In this document: positions 45,873 through 58,574 of the stretch, in pieces
Position numbering within the stretch: the stretch's first letter is position 1
Layout of the letters: each line of letters begins with the position of its first letter
Assembly (NCBI GenBank): GCA_012064415.1
Contig: SSNU01000186.1
Span: forward strand, 131,915 to 195,914
Length of the DNA: 64,000 nt
DNA from: Gyrodactylus bullatarudis
Taxonomy: Eukaryota; Platyhelminthes; Monogenea; Gyrodactylidea; Gyrodactylidae
Direction: 5' to 3'
Translations under genes and position numbers: made by a program
Notes under the pieces: model-generated
Database searches by the model: none
What the model was told of the DNA's origin: nothing
Seen by the model: the letters and a program-made list of their open reading frames with translations, nothing else

Positions 45873-47357
45873 CATTATTTTCCACAAAATGATAATTCAA
45901 ATGAAATAATTGAAATTTTTGTAAAAAATTCCAACATTATCACAGCCAGTTTTAACACAAGATATAGAAAAATTTGAGAAAAATGCATAATTTTAAAGAA
46001 ACACATCCTTTCGTCTCAAGTCTCTGATCAAGAGAGGTGTTCTTTTGTTTTTTTGAATTCAAAGTTACAACTCTGAAAATTTTACCCTCAGATCCATTCG
46101 GGTGAATGAAATCGTCAACCTTTGATCGTTGATGAAACAGATCATTAGCTGCTACAACTGCACAACAACAAAATCAGGAAATTCATTTGAATAATTCAGG
46201 GGTATAGAACTTTCATCGATCTGCCTGCTTTTTATTTCATTGTAAAAAAAGTGTCTTGTGGAATAACTAACTTTCATTGCTTTTTTCTGGTCGCACAACT
46301 AATAATTAAAACTTTTCTCACTGTTTTAATTTTCTTTTCAATCACATCTGTGCCTAATCTACTATTTTTCATTCTCTAGCCTCAAGAGTAAGAGTAACTA
46401 CAGCATAACCTCATCAGGATGCCACCTTAATTTTGATAAGTATCTATCTTATTAATATAAATCAGAGATTCTGAAGAGTAAGAGAATCAATTTTTCAATC
46501 ATTAGTTCTTGGAATTCTTGATAATTTAAAAAAGAAATAAGTCTTAGCATTAAACAAAGTGTAGTTCTTTCAGAGATAATTATAAGTTTTTAATCAATTC
46601 TTTAAGAATAATATTTTTTCAAAATCCTTCCAACATCATGAAAAACTTCTTTAGTTTACATTGTAAACTTTACAATAGAAGATTAAGTATTAAAGAAAAA
46701 TTCGAAACTTTTTTATCATATTTTTATATAAATTTGATGAATAAAACCATCTATTCTAAATAGGGAAATTTGATCTACTTTTTTTCCAATGGTGAAAGTG
46801 TTACTCATAATATCTGGTTTGTAACTTTCAAGATTATTTATGAGAAGCTTACTCTAATGTACACAATCTCTATATGTAATAAAATAAAAATTATGATTCT
46901 ATAAGAGAGATACTTTTATAATTCGATTGAAAAATTTTATCTTAAACAATTCACGAGAATATTGAATTATAATTCTTGTACTACTATATTTTAAATAAAA
47001 GTGAATAAAGGATGATACAAAAGTTTAATTCTCACCATGTTAAAAAAGTGGGAAGCAAAAAGAGAAACAAGATTAGCAAAGTCTCAGAGGGAGATTTACT
47101 CAATCTACCCCAATTTATCATACATTCAAAAATTACGAGTACCAGCAATGATTTTTATTCGTACGACTTTTGAGTTATAAAACAACAAGACTATATTTTC
47201 ACAATCTAACAACCAAGTAGGCTGGTCTCTTAATGTCATTTAACTCAAATACTGACAATCTTAATGTTGAAAAAGAAAAGATCTAGTCCAATGGGGAATT
47301 TTTTCGTCAAAGTTACAATGAATATACTTTTAAGTAGAAAGATGATAATAAAATTAC
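45873..47357. other. Gene-free stretch downstream of the WIPI gene
   Basis: The last exon(s) of the WIPI gene should fall in or below this stretch, but I could not place them with a phase-consistent acceptor. Otherwise AT-rich sequence with no recognised feature. Confidence 0.4.
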
Positions 47358-48927
47358 CTATGATTGTGTCAACTTCATGAGGGCTAAAGGCACATATTGA
47401 CTTATGGGAATGGTCTAGGTGAATCCGAACACAACTGGTTATCACTTTAACAGGACTGAAATAGTTTGGCAAGAAATTTGATGCTGACAATCTTTACAAA
47501 AGAGGAATTTGATTAATTCAAAGTAGAAAAAGACATCGATCAATAAATGAAGCATTTTCAAGATATTCCAATACTCAATTTTCTAGACAAAAAAATGCAT
47601 TTTTTGATCTAGGTAAATTATCGAAATTCATCTCAACTATTTGAATGGATTGATTATAAATGAATATCGAACAGAGACCAGATCCTGATCAAAACACGTG
47701 AATAAAATCAGATAAAATTCAGTTGGTATGTAAAACAGAGGGATGTCAAGTCTTATTAAGAGATTAATTTAATAAAAATTCCTTCCTATTATACTATTCC
47801 TATAGCCAACGTAATAGGAAATGTTACAATTATAAATAGTAAAGCTGTTTGATCTACACTCAGTTCCTCTCTACAACAAGTTGACTCACACGATAGTCTT
47901 TTGGAGGGAAGATGGAGAGTTGGCGTGTTGATATCCTATACAACCAATGGATGAGGAGGAACTACATCCAGTCGTCTCGGCCTCCTTATGTGGACTATCT
48001 GTGTTGGAAGAACTGTTTAAATCAAAAATATGGATAGTGCAATGATCACTAGTCGCACAAATTAAATTTGACGTGGAATTGAAACAAATATTTGTTATCG
48101 AGGCAAGATAGGACCCTCGTCTGAGGAAATACTGAATTTCACATGATTTTGTGTCAAATATCCTGATTAATGTGCCACGCGAACTAGCTGTGGCTAATAG
48201 AGTTCCAGAATCATTTAAAGATAAAGCTACAAGAGCATTTTCATGCGCTGCAATACAACGAGGCGGAGGGCGGTTTTGTGGATTACTATTTTTCAAGCTG
48301 GAATTTTGTACAACATGTGCAATTATAACTGCACCTTTGGTCATACTTGGATAAGCAATTATGGGATTCGTTTTTGATTGGCATACTGCAATAATTCCAA
48401 GGGGATTCTCAAATGTTTCCGCGGAATACAAGAGTTCTGGTTTATTACCAAATGTATAAACACTAATACTATTCTTGAATACAATTATAATTCTATAATT
48501 GGTTAGATAATCTCTTTCAATAATTACCTGTCACTCTTGAGTTTAATTGCTTTGATTTCTGACTTGAAATTCATCTGGAGAATAAAGTTTCGGATGTCAC
48601 CTTCCCATAAATTGAACTTGGTAGTGGGTATCACTGGTCGTTTTCCTCCACCTAGAATACCAACAAAACTTGTCCTGAAAAGCATTTCGACATATCCAAC
48701 TCCACCACAATTGGAATTATCAAAATCTGGAAATATTTTAGCGTAAGACTTACGACTACGCATATATTCTTTCAAAGGATCCAGATTGTATATTCTAAAA
48801 CCATTATTAAGGCCGACACTGAAGCATTCTCATGGATGAATTGATAGAAATTACCATTGTTTTGGTTGAATCCTACGAACAGAATGCTATTTATAGGGTT
48901 TTCATTGGGCGAAAGTCTCAAAGTCAT
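47358..48927 (-). CDS. WIPI4/3-type PROPPIN (WDR45/WDR45B-like) autophagy protein, 3' end unresolved
   Basis: Four exons on the minus strand: 48927-48855, 48828-48528, 48492-47890 and 47491-47358, in phase. Intron 1 is 26 nt and intron 2 is 35 nt. The exons give VGFNQNNECFSVGLNNGFRIYNLDP, VEMLFRTSFVGILGGG, KRPVIPTTKFNLWE, RIIIVFKNSISVYTF, the CIAAHENALVALSLNDSGTLLATASS blade and the phosphoinositide-binding LRRG in YFLRRGSYLASITNICF. Exon 4 adds FLPNYFSPVKVITS...KSICAFSPHEVDTII, matching the last blade of WIPI3/4. These seven-bladed propellers bind PI3P at forming autophagosomes. Without the exon 3 donor the frame would end at 47886, but exon 4 restores family homology. The final 20-40 residues are not found. 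A short promoter is shared with DOT1L. Confidence 0.88.
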
Positions 48928-49076
48928 TTTTTTATTAGGTTAATAATATTAACATTTTTCGAATAAATATATTATTTAAACAACAGACATGAATCATGGA
49001 CTTTTTAACTTGTTTAAATTGACAATAATTCTAATCAACATTATGATGCTTAGGTAGAGCAAAACAAATTTTTTTA
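48928..49076. promoter_or_regulatory. Probable bidirectional promoter, WIPI / DOT1L
   Basis: Only 149 bp separate the divergent start codons of the WIPI gene (48927, minus) and DOT1L (49077, plus). The interval contains the near-perfect palindrome GTTAATAATATTAAC (48939-48953) and no clear TATA box. Shared regulation is inference from spacing. Confidence 0.6.
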
Positions 49077-52000
49077 ATGTCTGAGTCCCTCTCCATCCAT
49101 ATAAATAGCCCTTCATGTGACATTAATCTTGATTTCCATTGTCCTATATCCAAGGTAGTTTATTCTTTTTTGATCATTATTTTAGGCTGAAAAAGCAAGA
49201 GATGAAAATTACATAATTGTTGAACTTATAAGATGGATTATTGACGATATTGATGAGTTGAAGGACAGTAAAATTCTCTCAGACGCCCTCAAAATTGTCG
49301 ATTATTCCTCATTTAATTCAGTGAAAAATTTGTCAGATACTTATAACTTGGTCATTAACGAGTTGAAGCATAAATGGCAAACGAATTCCTTAAAACCTTC
49401 TTCATTTGGAGAAAGAGCAAAAGTTCCTTTACTAAAGTTCATAATCGCTCAGTGTTATAATAGAGCTGTTCGTGAACCTGAAAAATTAAATCAATACCCA
49501 CCATTCTCAGCACAAGTGTATGGCGAAACAAGTTTTGAATTAGTTCTAAATATTCTTGATGCTGTTAAACTACTGCCTCATGAAACTTTTATAGATTTGG
49601 GCAGTGGAGTTGGTCAAGTAGTACTTCAAATAGCTGCTCTTGCAGATATAAAGTTGTGTTATGGCATTGAAAAAGCGGAATATCCAGCCACTTGTGCCAG
49701 TCGTTTGGAGAAAGAGTTTAGAATCTGGATGGATTTCTTTGCAAAAAGATATTCACCCTTTACCATAGTCAAGGGAGACTTTCTTACTAGCTCCATCCAT
49801 GAATACATTATATCAGCTGATGTTATATTTGCAAACAATTTTGCTTTTGGCCCAGAAGTTGACCATCAGTTGAAGTTGAAATTTCAAAACCTAAAAGAAG
49901 GCACACGGATTATCTCATCGAAAGCATTTTGTCCACTAAACTTTAGAATTAGTGATCGTAATCTTGGAGGTTAGTCTTTCAATTTCAACTTTGAATGATT
50001 GATAAATTTTTAATATTTTTTCCTTTTAAAGATATCGGCTCTATCATGCATGTTACGACACTTTCTGCCATCTCCAATGCTGTTTCATGGACAGATAAAC
50101 CTTTTAGCTACTTTATCCATACGATTGACAGAAAAATTGTAAGTTAATTTAAGAAGGATTTCTTTAAATGATTCTATAATGAGTTTTACTTTTAGCTTGA
50201 GGATTACTTTTATCGATCCAAAAATCCAAAGCTGCGTGGAGAAGCTGAGGGAACTGTAAATAATAATAATAATAATAATGGGAGTAAACGAGAAAGAAGT
50301 CGCCGAGGAAACTCCAATCCTGTTGGCGATGTTAGATCACTTAGGAAATCTCTACTTCTTCGCAAAAAGAGCCATAAAATCCAAAGAAAACGTACTGCAA
50401 GCGCCAAACCAGCACTACTCAAAGAAAATAATGTCCTAACTGAAGAAGATATTCCTCTTGATGTTGGAAACTATCAAAAGCCTCCTCGAAAGTCTTCTTC
50501 GTGTCATTCTGTAATTAGTACTCCGACAAATAGCTGTTCATCTTCTGATTTTGTGAATAACGAAAACGATGAACATGAAAATCCAATCAACACTAACAAT
50601 ATAGCTAGTGTTAATCAGGCATCTTCAGAACGTTCTCGTCAATCTAAGCCGTTATCTGGTCAGTTGAAGGAAAAGGCAATGATCGACAAGGCATTTAAAA
50701 AGTCCACCAAAAGTGAAACGAAAAAAGCAGAAAAACGCAAATCCGTCTCCAGTCATCCTGAGGACCTTCTTCAACTTCATCAGCACACATCAAATTCAAT
50801 TGACAAGTGGGTATCTTCTAATGAGGCAACTCCCAATGACACTCCATACAATGAACCAAGGCTAGTTAGTCCTGTTAACAAGTACCCTCGTGTTGACTTG
50901 AACTCCCTATCTGAGGCTAAAAACCATGCATCTAATAACAAGAATGACATCCTCAATGGATACAACAACCAATGTACCCCAATAGCTCTTCAACAGTATC
51001 TTGAACTCTGCAAAAATATGTTCATGTTGCATTTTAAAAATTCTCAGTCATTTGAATATGCCGAGAACCTGCGCCAGCAAATCCTCCAGGAAAGGGATCG
51101 AAATAATAAAATTAAGCAAAAATTGGAAAACTTTGAAAAGACCATCACCTCTTTGAATGAAGAGGGCGCTGATCTATTGAGAAAGTGTGCCTCTAAGTTG
51201 GGTATAAAGATTAGTCCTCCTGTCACATTCTTCACAGAGGCCCGGAAAATTATCAAGACCAGAACAAATCTGGAACAGAGGATAGAAAATATGATCTCAG
51301 AAATAAACGAGCTGAACATGGCCAATAGTCAGTTGAAGAACGAGGCCTTGAATAAACACAAAGTTTCCCTAAATCCATATCCGCCAATATCCGCCTCTGT
51401 CATGCATCACCCAAGTGTTGACTCAGATAATAGTTTTATTCAGCCAATAAGACCTGGAGTTAGTCAGGCCAAACTTGATCTAGTCAACAGTACGTTTTTT
51501 TCACATTTACAAAAGGTTTTCCATTTTGGATTTGAATTCTTTATCAGATTAGGTTATTTACACACTGTACTTTTCTAAAATTTTATAGATTCTAATGTAA
51601 AAGCAGTCTAATTAGATTTATAAATTAAACCCATCATCCAATGTGCAAGAGTCTAAACTATAACCTTTCTAAGAAGAAATTTACCATCGAAGCTAGAGTC
51701 TAATTTTTTAAACCTTATTTTCGATACCTTACTTTCCCGATAGAAATATCAGTTGTAAGCATTGTTGTATTTTCTATTGTTTAAAAGTCCTACATCAAGT
51801 CAAGCATAACTATGAAATTCATTGATTTACTATGTCGATGGGAGATTATAGAAAAGATGGGTATTACCATACCGAGTAGTAAGAGTTTTTTTGAAAAAAA
51901 AACAAATTTCACATAGGTTTATGTTGACTTTAACATCAAATATATTTCATCTCTCCTAGACTCTATCGAATTCTCTTGTCCTCCTGAACTGAGTCCTCTT

Positions 52001-53473
52001 ACTAAAAACTCAAAGTATCCAACATCTCAGAAAAGCCAACAGAACACTCCAAAGTCTGACTGTCAGATCTTGAATGATTCACAGATACCACCTCCCCCGG
52101 AATTATCTGCCATGATGAATGCTTCACCTACGAAACATTCTTCCCCTGAAAAGGTTGGATGCAAGAAAAAATCCATGCACTCTTCCCTCCAGGATATAAT
52201 TACTGAGGAAATATCACCAGAAGTTATAGAAATATCCAACACTTCAATTCAATCAGGTTAGTCCTTCCTCATTGATCATTCATTCACCAACATGTATGAG
52301 TGAGAAAAAAGTTCTCTCTGATCTTCTCTGTATGATATAAAATTTACTCTACAAATAATCAAAAATTTATTTCTTGTCTAGTCTCATTTAGCCATCATTC
52401 ATTTGACACAATAAAAAAATGTCTAAGCGCCTGTCTCTTGAAAAAAGGACATCTTAGGTCTGATAAGGCAGGCATGTTAAAGATTCAAAATCATCACATT
52501 GTACAGTCCTTTTTTTAAAACATTTCCAAGCCCAAGATAAAATCTCATTTCATCCTCATAGGTTCATTTCCTTTTTTTCTTCTCTCAGGAATGAAAGGAA
52601 AATTATTTTGCAAATTAAAGCTAGCTAGCTTATATGAAGATGAATTTTGTAAATGCCCAAATTTTCCACTTTTTCAGCGTTTGAGTTCAAAATTTTTTAA
52701 TGATCTAAAGCAATGAAATGCTGATATTTGAGATCAAAATTTAATAAAGAATTCGAATTTGCCTAAAAAAGTTTACAGAACTTCGTCATCATTGTGGGAA
52801 ATCGAACCATTTGAATTTTTTCATTATCAAATTCGAATTCTTCGTCTTATGATGAGATTTGAAAATGTACAAATTCGGCGCATTTTCACAATTACCTAAA
52901 TTTGACCAGATAAAATCTATTTCAACTAGTAATAGGTTCATTTTGTTATTGAATTCAAAGAATAAATTTGCTTTTCGAAAAGAAAAATTCAGTTTTTTTG
53001 TAAAAATAGTAAATTCGCATCTCCTTAAATTCTACACGCATATACTTTTGGTGATTAAGAAAAAAGAAATTTTTTCGGTCGATACTCATTTCAGATTTAT
53101 TTTTGGATTTTTAGTTTCTTAAAATTTTCAACTAAAATCCTTTCCAATACATCGGTCAATAGAAAAGCAAATGAGAATTTGGTTGCTTTTGTCTCCAAGT
53201 TATTTCAGTAATTTTCATGTTAACTTCTCATAGCCATTTCAAAGATTGAGTAAGAATGATGAAATTCCTTCAATTCTTTCATGTTTCCTTTTTTCTCCGC
53301 TAGATCTCCCAGAATTGGCCAAGGAGGCTCTGAATCCAGCTTCTCCGTTGACCAAGTCAAGTCAAGATACTGCTGACTCAACTCCACCTCCACCCTCTCT
53401 TGAACATTGTCTACCTCCACGAAAACGTCATTGGGAATCACAATTGAAGCAATCAGCCACAGCTGGCTTCTAA
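49077..53473 (+). CDS. DOT1L: Histone H3-K79 methyltransferase DOT1L
   Basis: Six exons in phase (49077-49154, 49186-49969, 50032-50138, 50196-51489, 51960-52256, 53304-53473) give 909 residues. The catalytic DOT1 domain (about 1-325) shows QVYGETSFELV, the SAM-binding FIDLGSGVGQVVLQIAA, YGIEKAEYPA, FANNFAFGPEVDHQLK, SSKAFCPLNFRISDRNL and SYFIHTIDRKILEDYF. A basic, Ser-rich stretch with an Asn run (about 340-430, GSKRERSRRG, RKKSHKIQRKRTA) matches the DNA/nucleosome-binding region of DOT1L. A coiled coil (about 600-710) corresponds to the AF9/AF10-interaction region. The C-terminal exons are Pro/Ser-rich and end PPRKRHWESQLKQSATAGF. It methylates H3K79 in transcribed chromatin. It is shorter than human DOT1L. 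AATAAA at about 53733 may be the poly(A) signal. Confidence 0.94.
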
Positions 53474-54154
53474 CAAATTCCCCCACCCATCTATCCACAA
53501 TTATTATATCCCAATTTCTCATGTGCAAAATTGTGATCGAAAAAAACCACTGGTCCAGAATAATCCCCCCGATTGACCTCTGACCCACTCCACTTTATTA
53601 TTCACTTATGTATCAGAATCTAGGAATTTTTTTATTTAGATCTTTTTTTAAGAATTTTTACAACAAAATTTTATTTCTACTACTGTTTATACTACATCTA
53701 ACTTTTGAGAGAGCCCAGCTCAAACAACACGTATGAATAAACGAGTATCATGATTCTAATGATACTATACAATCAATCTTGTATAATGTAAATAATTATT
53801 AATTTATAACATAGAATGAAAAGTACATTTTTCCTTTTTTTCTGAACTTATTACTGTATCATTTCTATCATTATTATTGTGTAACCTTATATATATGTAT
53901 CATCATACCAATGAAAACCAATGAATGAAGCAAGACTAAAATAACAACTTTGATGAAAATTAAATAACAAAATATAGAAGTGAATATATAGGATTTATTC
54001 TTTTTTTTCTTGCCCAATGTCCAATTAAATACATACATATTCCCTCTCTGAATAATCACTCAAAACTTGAAATTCTCTTTTTTATCATCGCATATCTACT
54101 CACAAGTATATATACGATATATATATATCAAATAATAGTATTCAATGAATTTAG

Positions 54155-55609
54155 TTATCCCTGAATTGAATCAGAGAGGAGATTCCGTATCATGAAATTG
54201 TTCCCACTGAAATTGGCCTCTTCACTACTAAAATCATGGATATTGGTATTTTCAAAAGAACTGTCGAAAATATGATCGTCACTTGTATCTGATTCATGGC
54301 CCGTGGAAATGAGGCCGAGTGCTCGGTGGACTTTACGTTGAGCTCGTCTTCGCCTAAAGTCTCCACGGATAAAATCACTCATATTGGCCGGATGTATTCC
54401 CCAGTAGTTTCCCTTTCCATTGGCTGACTTGCCTTAAAAATGGGTTATGCATTAGTAATCTCACCTAGTCACGAGGAGAAAAATCTTGGCAAAAGAAATA
54501 AATACTAATGCGATGAATCAGTTTAGAGCAGCCAAAAATCATTTCAATTAAATCTACTTTTATCAATAAAATATTTAGCTTTCAGATTAAGGATCCATTT
54601 GATAAATATAGATTCTTTGCAGCTGTTTCATTTGTTTCGTTCAAGAGTTCTTGAAATATTTACTTGATCAAGTCAGCCAACTATTGAAGAAGTTTAGATG
54701 AAATTCTATGAAGAATGCATTTCACTCAAATCATACCCCCTTCTAATGTTTGGCGTCAAGTGACACAATGGAACAGCTGCAAAGAATCAAATGGATTCTT
54801 AATCTCAGAAATGTTGCAGAATCCTTTAGTTCAAAAGCCTATGTAAACCTCAACTTTATGATAGGTTAGATTCCTTAATCAAACAACTTAAAGTGATAAG
54901 TTTTAATAAGAGATTAGTTGTACTGGTTATAACTCAAAAAGGATATAAACTACATTTTCAAGGATCACTGATCAGCATCAAGTTGGATTTAAACAGTGTG
55001 AGAAACCATGGTCATAATTGGCTTAGTGTAGTAAAAAAAAGTACTCAGATATCGATACACACATGGAGCAAATTTTTATCTCAATACAGGTTTTATTATG
55101 ATTCACGATTTTTATTATGAATAAAACAGTACAGAAACTGAACACTCACCAACTTTGATAAAGCAATCATTCAAGGATAAATTATGTCTAATGGAATTTC
55201 TCCAGCCCGGTCCTCTAGATCTAAAGTATGAGTAGTTATCCATGATCCATTGGTAAATGTCTGACAGGACCATTCTCCTCTCTCCAGAACTAAGGATAGC
55301 CTTGGCAATAAGTCCAATATAACTAAAGCTCGGCTTTGTATTGTTATTATACTCTGTTATCGATGTTGAAATGAATTCAGACGATTCATCATTGCCATCT
55401 TGAGCAGGTGCGGGTGTATTCTGTAAGACATCCAAACTGCCACCTTCACTCATCATATTCTCAACAAGGCTCCTTAGACTGCTTCTATTCTTAGACATCT
55501 TCTTGTCATTTTCTGCCGCGAGGTGTGATGCGAACCACACATGAAGGTTATTAAAGAGTTTAGAATTTTTGTTGAATACATTCATAACTACCATGGGATC
55601 ATTGAACAT
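54155..55609 (-). CDS. FoxQ2: Forkhead transcription factor FoxQ2
   Basis: Two exons, 55609-55150 and 54432-54155, join in phase (245 residues). The forkhead domain (about 90-185) reads [54 protein letters not shown], then [12 protein letters not shown] and [15 protein letters not shown]. The NYWGIHPAN and RGDFRRRRA blocks are diagnostic for FoxQ2, a factor of anterior/apical patterning in many invertebrates. Near the C terminus [11 protein letters not shown] fits the FxIxNIL engrailed-homology-like (Groucho-binding) motif seen in FoxQ2 proteins. The start is ATG 55609; an in-frame stop precedes it. The 717-nt intron splits the domain after FIKVG. It is convergent with DOT1L. Confidence 0.92.
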
Positions 55610-58574
55610 AGCTTAGTTATTCTCTTGAATAACTCACCTCTCTCTTGTTCCTTCTCTTTTATCCCTCAAATGTATTTGCATAATTTCCTGATTTGCGTAT
55701 TCTGTTTGTTTATTACGAGTAGGGAATGGATTAGCCAATCAGAGGACAGGAATATATTAGCGAAAACCACTACCCCCTCTTCTTAACTCTCCTTGTATAT
55801 TGTACAATGTACATATCCTCAATTTTGTGCATAAAAATAACTTGCATCAAGAATGCATACATAACTGTAGTGTGTAAAGACCAAAGATTCCTTGAAAAAA
55901 ATTTATTTATCCCCATGGGCGGTCCCAGTTGTTCTCAACTCTCCCCCTAAAGGTAAAAGAGTGATTTATTCTCACCTAGCATTGTCTTTATGTGTGTGTG
56001 GGTGTGTTATTGTTGATTAAATACATACTATTTACTAGGATAAAATTTGGTTTCCTTCCAAATGAAAATTCAACTTAAACTACAATTCCCCAAATGATTT
56101 TCTTCCCCTAATTTACCCCTTGTATATAAATGGACTGGTAGAAAATTTCCAAAACTACTAAAACGGCCTATCGATATGATAAAATTAACCGTCAAGTATT
56201 TCAACATCATATCGCCAAGTTTCTTTTAATATAGTAGTTCTGTAATAGGATAAACAAAATTTTCAAATAAAAAACCTTTTTAAGTCTCAAAACAATTCAA
56301 TTTTGCAACTACACTAGGAGAAATAATGTCAATTCATGTTAAAATCATGAAGATAAAAATAGTAATTTTGGAAAGTTTCATCAAAGTATTGTACTGATAG
56401 AAATTAAAACTCAAAATCAAAACAATAATTTTAATGTTTTCTTGTTTAGCTTATCGAATGAAACTAGGGAAAAAAGCATAAAGGGTACTTAATCGCCATA
56501 GATTGGCTAATGAATATTCAATAAAATTAACCCCCCCATTATTAACATTATAGGAAACAAAAAAACATGATACTTGGATACTTGTTATTCTCAAAGTCTA
56601 AAAAGTCAAAAGGAAAAAAGTTTTTGAAAAATCATAAAGTTACAAATGAACCTTTTTTGTTGATTTCAAAATAAGAGCTCCAATTAGAAATTATGAATTA
56701 TTAGTATTTGTTAAATTTAGGTTTTGCAAAATTATTTTTTCGAAAATTTATAAATTTTTCAGGTCTAGTTCGTAGAAGGAAAATTCAATTTTGTATTTGA
56801 ACAACCCAACTATTTCGATGAAGCTCATTCTATTTGCTGATTTTTTTTCAATCGTTCACTCGAAAGGGTAATTATGACTGGATTTTTTTTGAGTTTTACA
56901 ATTTTCAATTTCGAATTTTTTTATTTCTCTTTCATAAATTTGTATGAATACTATTGAATAGTCAAGTTCGTTTTTTAAATTCTTTCCTTTATGATAATTT
57001 CTTCTCCGTCATCATTGACCACAATGTCTCCTTATCGTAAAAAACGAAAAAAAGTTAAGAGTGAAAATTCTTCAACTATACACAATGAAGGCAAAGTATG
57101 GAGAGAATTTCCTGAGAAATCTAATGTCCATTATACAACACCAAGATCATGGATATCTGAACGACCAGCTCCAAATCCTCTCAACAAATTGTCGACTCTT
57201 TAGGTGATTTCATTGAAAAAAATATTCAAGCCACCTCAACTCAATGTAAAGAAATGATTCATTAAAAATTTCGTATTCCGGTGGCTATTTCTACGATACT
57301 TGTTGGTTTGACTATGAAATGTACTCTTTAAACGATATCAGAACTATGCCAGATTTTTTGCTTCTACCTTTTTTTCGTTTTTACTATTAGGAGAAATTGT
57401 GGTCAATGACTATTCATATTCATGAAAGAGAAATGTAAAAATACGAAATTGAAAATAGTAAAACTCAAAAAAATCCAGTCATAATTACCCTTTCGAGTGG
57501 ACGATTGTAAAAAAATCAGCAACCAGAATGAGCTTTATCGAAATAGTTGATGCACTTTTAATTTATTTTCGATTTTGAAGATTTTCCATCGTTCTAAAAT
57601 ATAAAATTCTCTTATATACAGCTTCTCTTTGCCATAGTTGATATAAAGGCGAGAATCCTCATTTTTTCAACTTTTGTTTGATCTTGTTGATTTGAAGCGG
57701 TATATCTTACTGATATTTGCTATGAGCATTCGAAAAGATTTAAATTTAGCCATCAAAGTTCTAAAAAATTGAGAATTTTGTATAAATCTTAAATTTCAAT
57801 TATTTTCAAGGTTTACTGATTTTCTCAATTTCAATCAGTGTCCATTTTTTTAGAGGAGAAGTTAAAGGAATCTTTTGTATAAAAGTTTCACTCCTCTCTA
57901 GAATGAATGACTTTTGCCAAGATTTTGAGCTTCATTTTGATATAAATAAAAAACTTGATTAACCAGGAAATGAGAAAAAATAACAGAACCAACAGAGTTG
58001 GAGAGATTGACGTGTGTACTCTCTGATTCTTTCTTCACTGGAGATGTTTCAAGCTTGCATTCATCAAATAATTATAATTATTCTACATGATGATAAGAGA
58101 GTATGGAGGGGGGGGGATGAAATTTTTGAAAAAATGTCTGGACAAGTTACTTCTTGAGAAGTATTAGAAGAAGTATCACAAGGAGGAAATGCACTCACTC
58201 TACATTTGAGTGAAAACCAAACTTGATTGTAGTTACTTTCTTCTTAATAGAGGGAAAAGTTTTGATTTCCTGAGAGAGAATTTATTTATTCTTTTGCTTT
58301 CCCAGTGAGAGGAGACAAAAAACATGAGTTTTTTTCTAAGCAATTTTGAGAATTTTTATTTGTTAGAAAACAATCAACAGCTAATTTTCAATGGAAAAAC
58401 TCAGAATTTGACGATATGAAGATAAAATGTCAATGTATTTCAACAAGAACTTGATAAACATGAGGCATTTATTATAAAAACTAGATTTTATTGCCAAAGG
58501 ATATCTAATGTAACATCATGCAGAGTAATCCTTCCTGTTTGGCCGAAGAAAGTTGATTTTTTTATAAAATTAAA
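55610..58574. other. Upstream region of FoxQ2 and repeat-rich sequence
   Basis: Likely contains FoxQ2 regulatory DNA, but no individual site can be assigned from sequence alone. It holds the foldback repeat at 56790-57590 and a run of nine or more G at about 58108-58117. No supported exon. Confidence 0.4.
56790..57590. repeat. Foldback repeat with a small internal frame
   Basis: Inverted arms at about 56800-57050 and 57375-57560 share CAACTATTTCGAT-AAGCTCATTCT, CACTCGAAAGGGTAATTATGACTGG, ATTTCTCTTTCAT and CATTGACCACAAT-TCTCC. The central part carries a 70-codon frame (56991-57203) with MSPYRKKRKKVK and VHYTTPRSWISERPAP. The frame begins inside an arm, so it may be a relic exon or chance. The element has no transposase. 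Confidence 0.5.

Noticed and set aside
47245..47357. Reading the last WIPI exon through GTAATTTT to the stop near 47245
   Set aside because: The extension is hydrophobic, AT-driven and unlike the WIPI C terminus; a donor at 47357 is more likely, though the next exon was not found.
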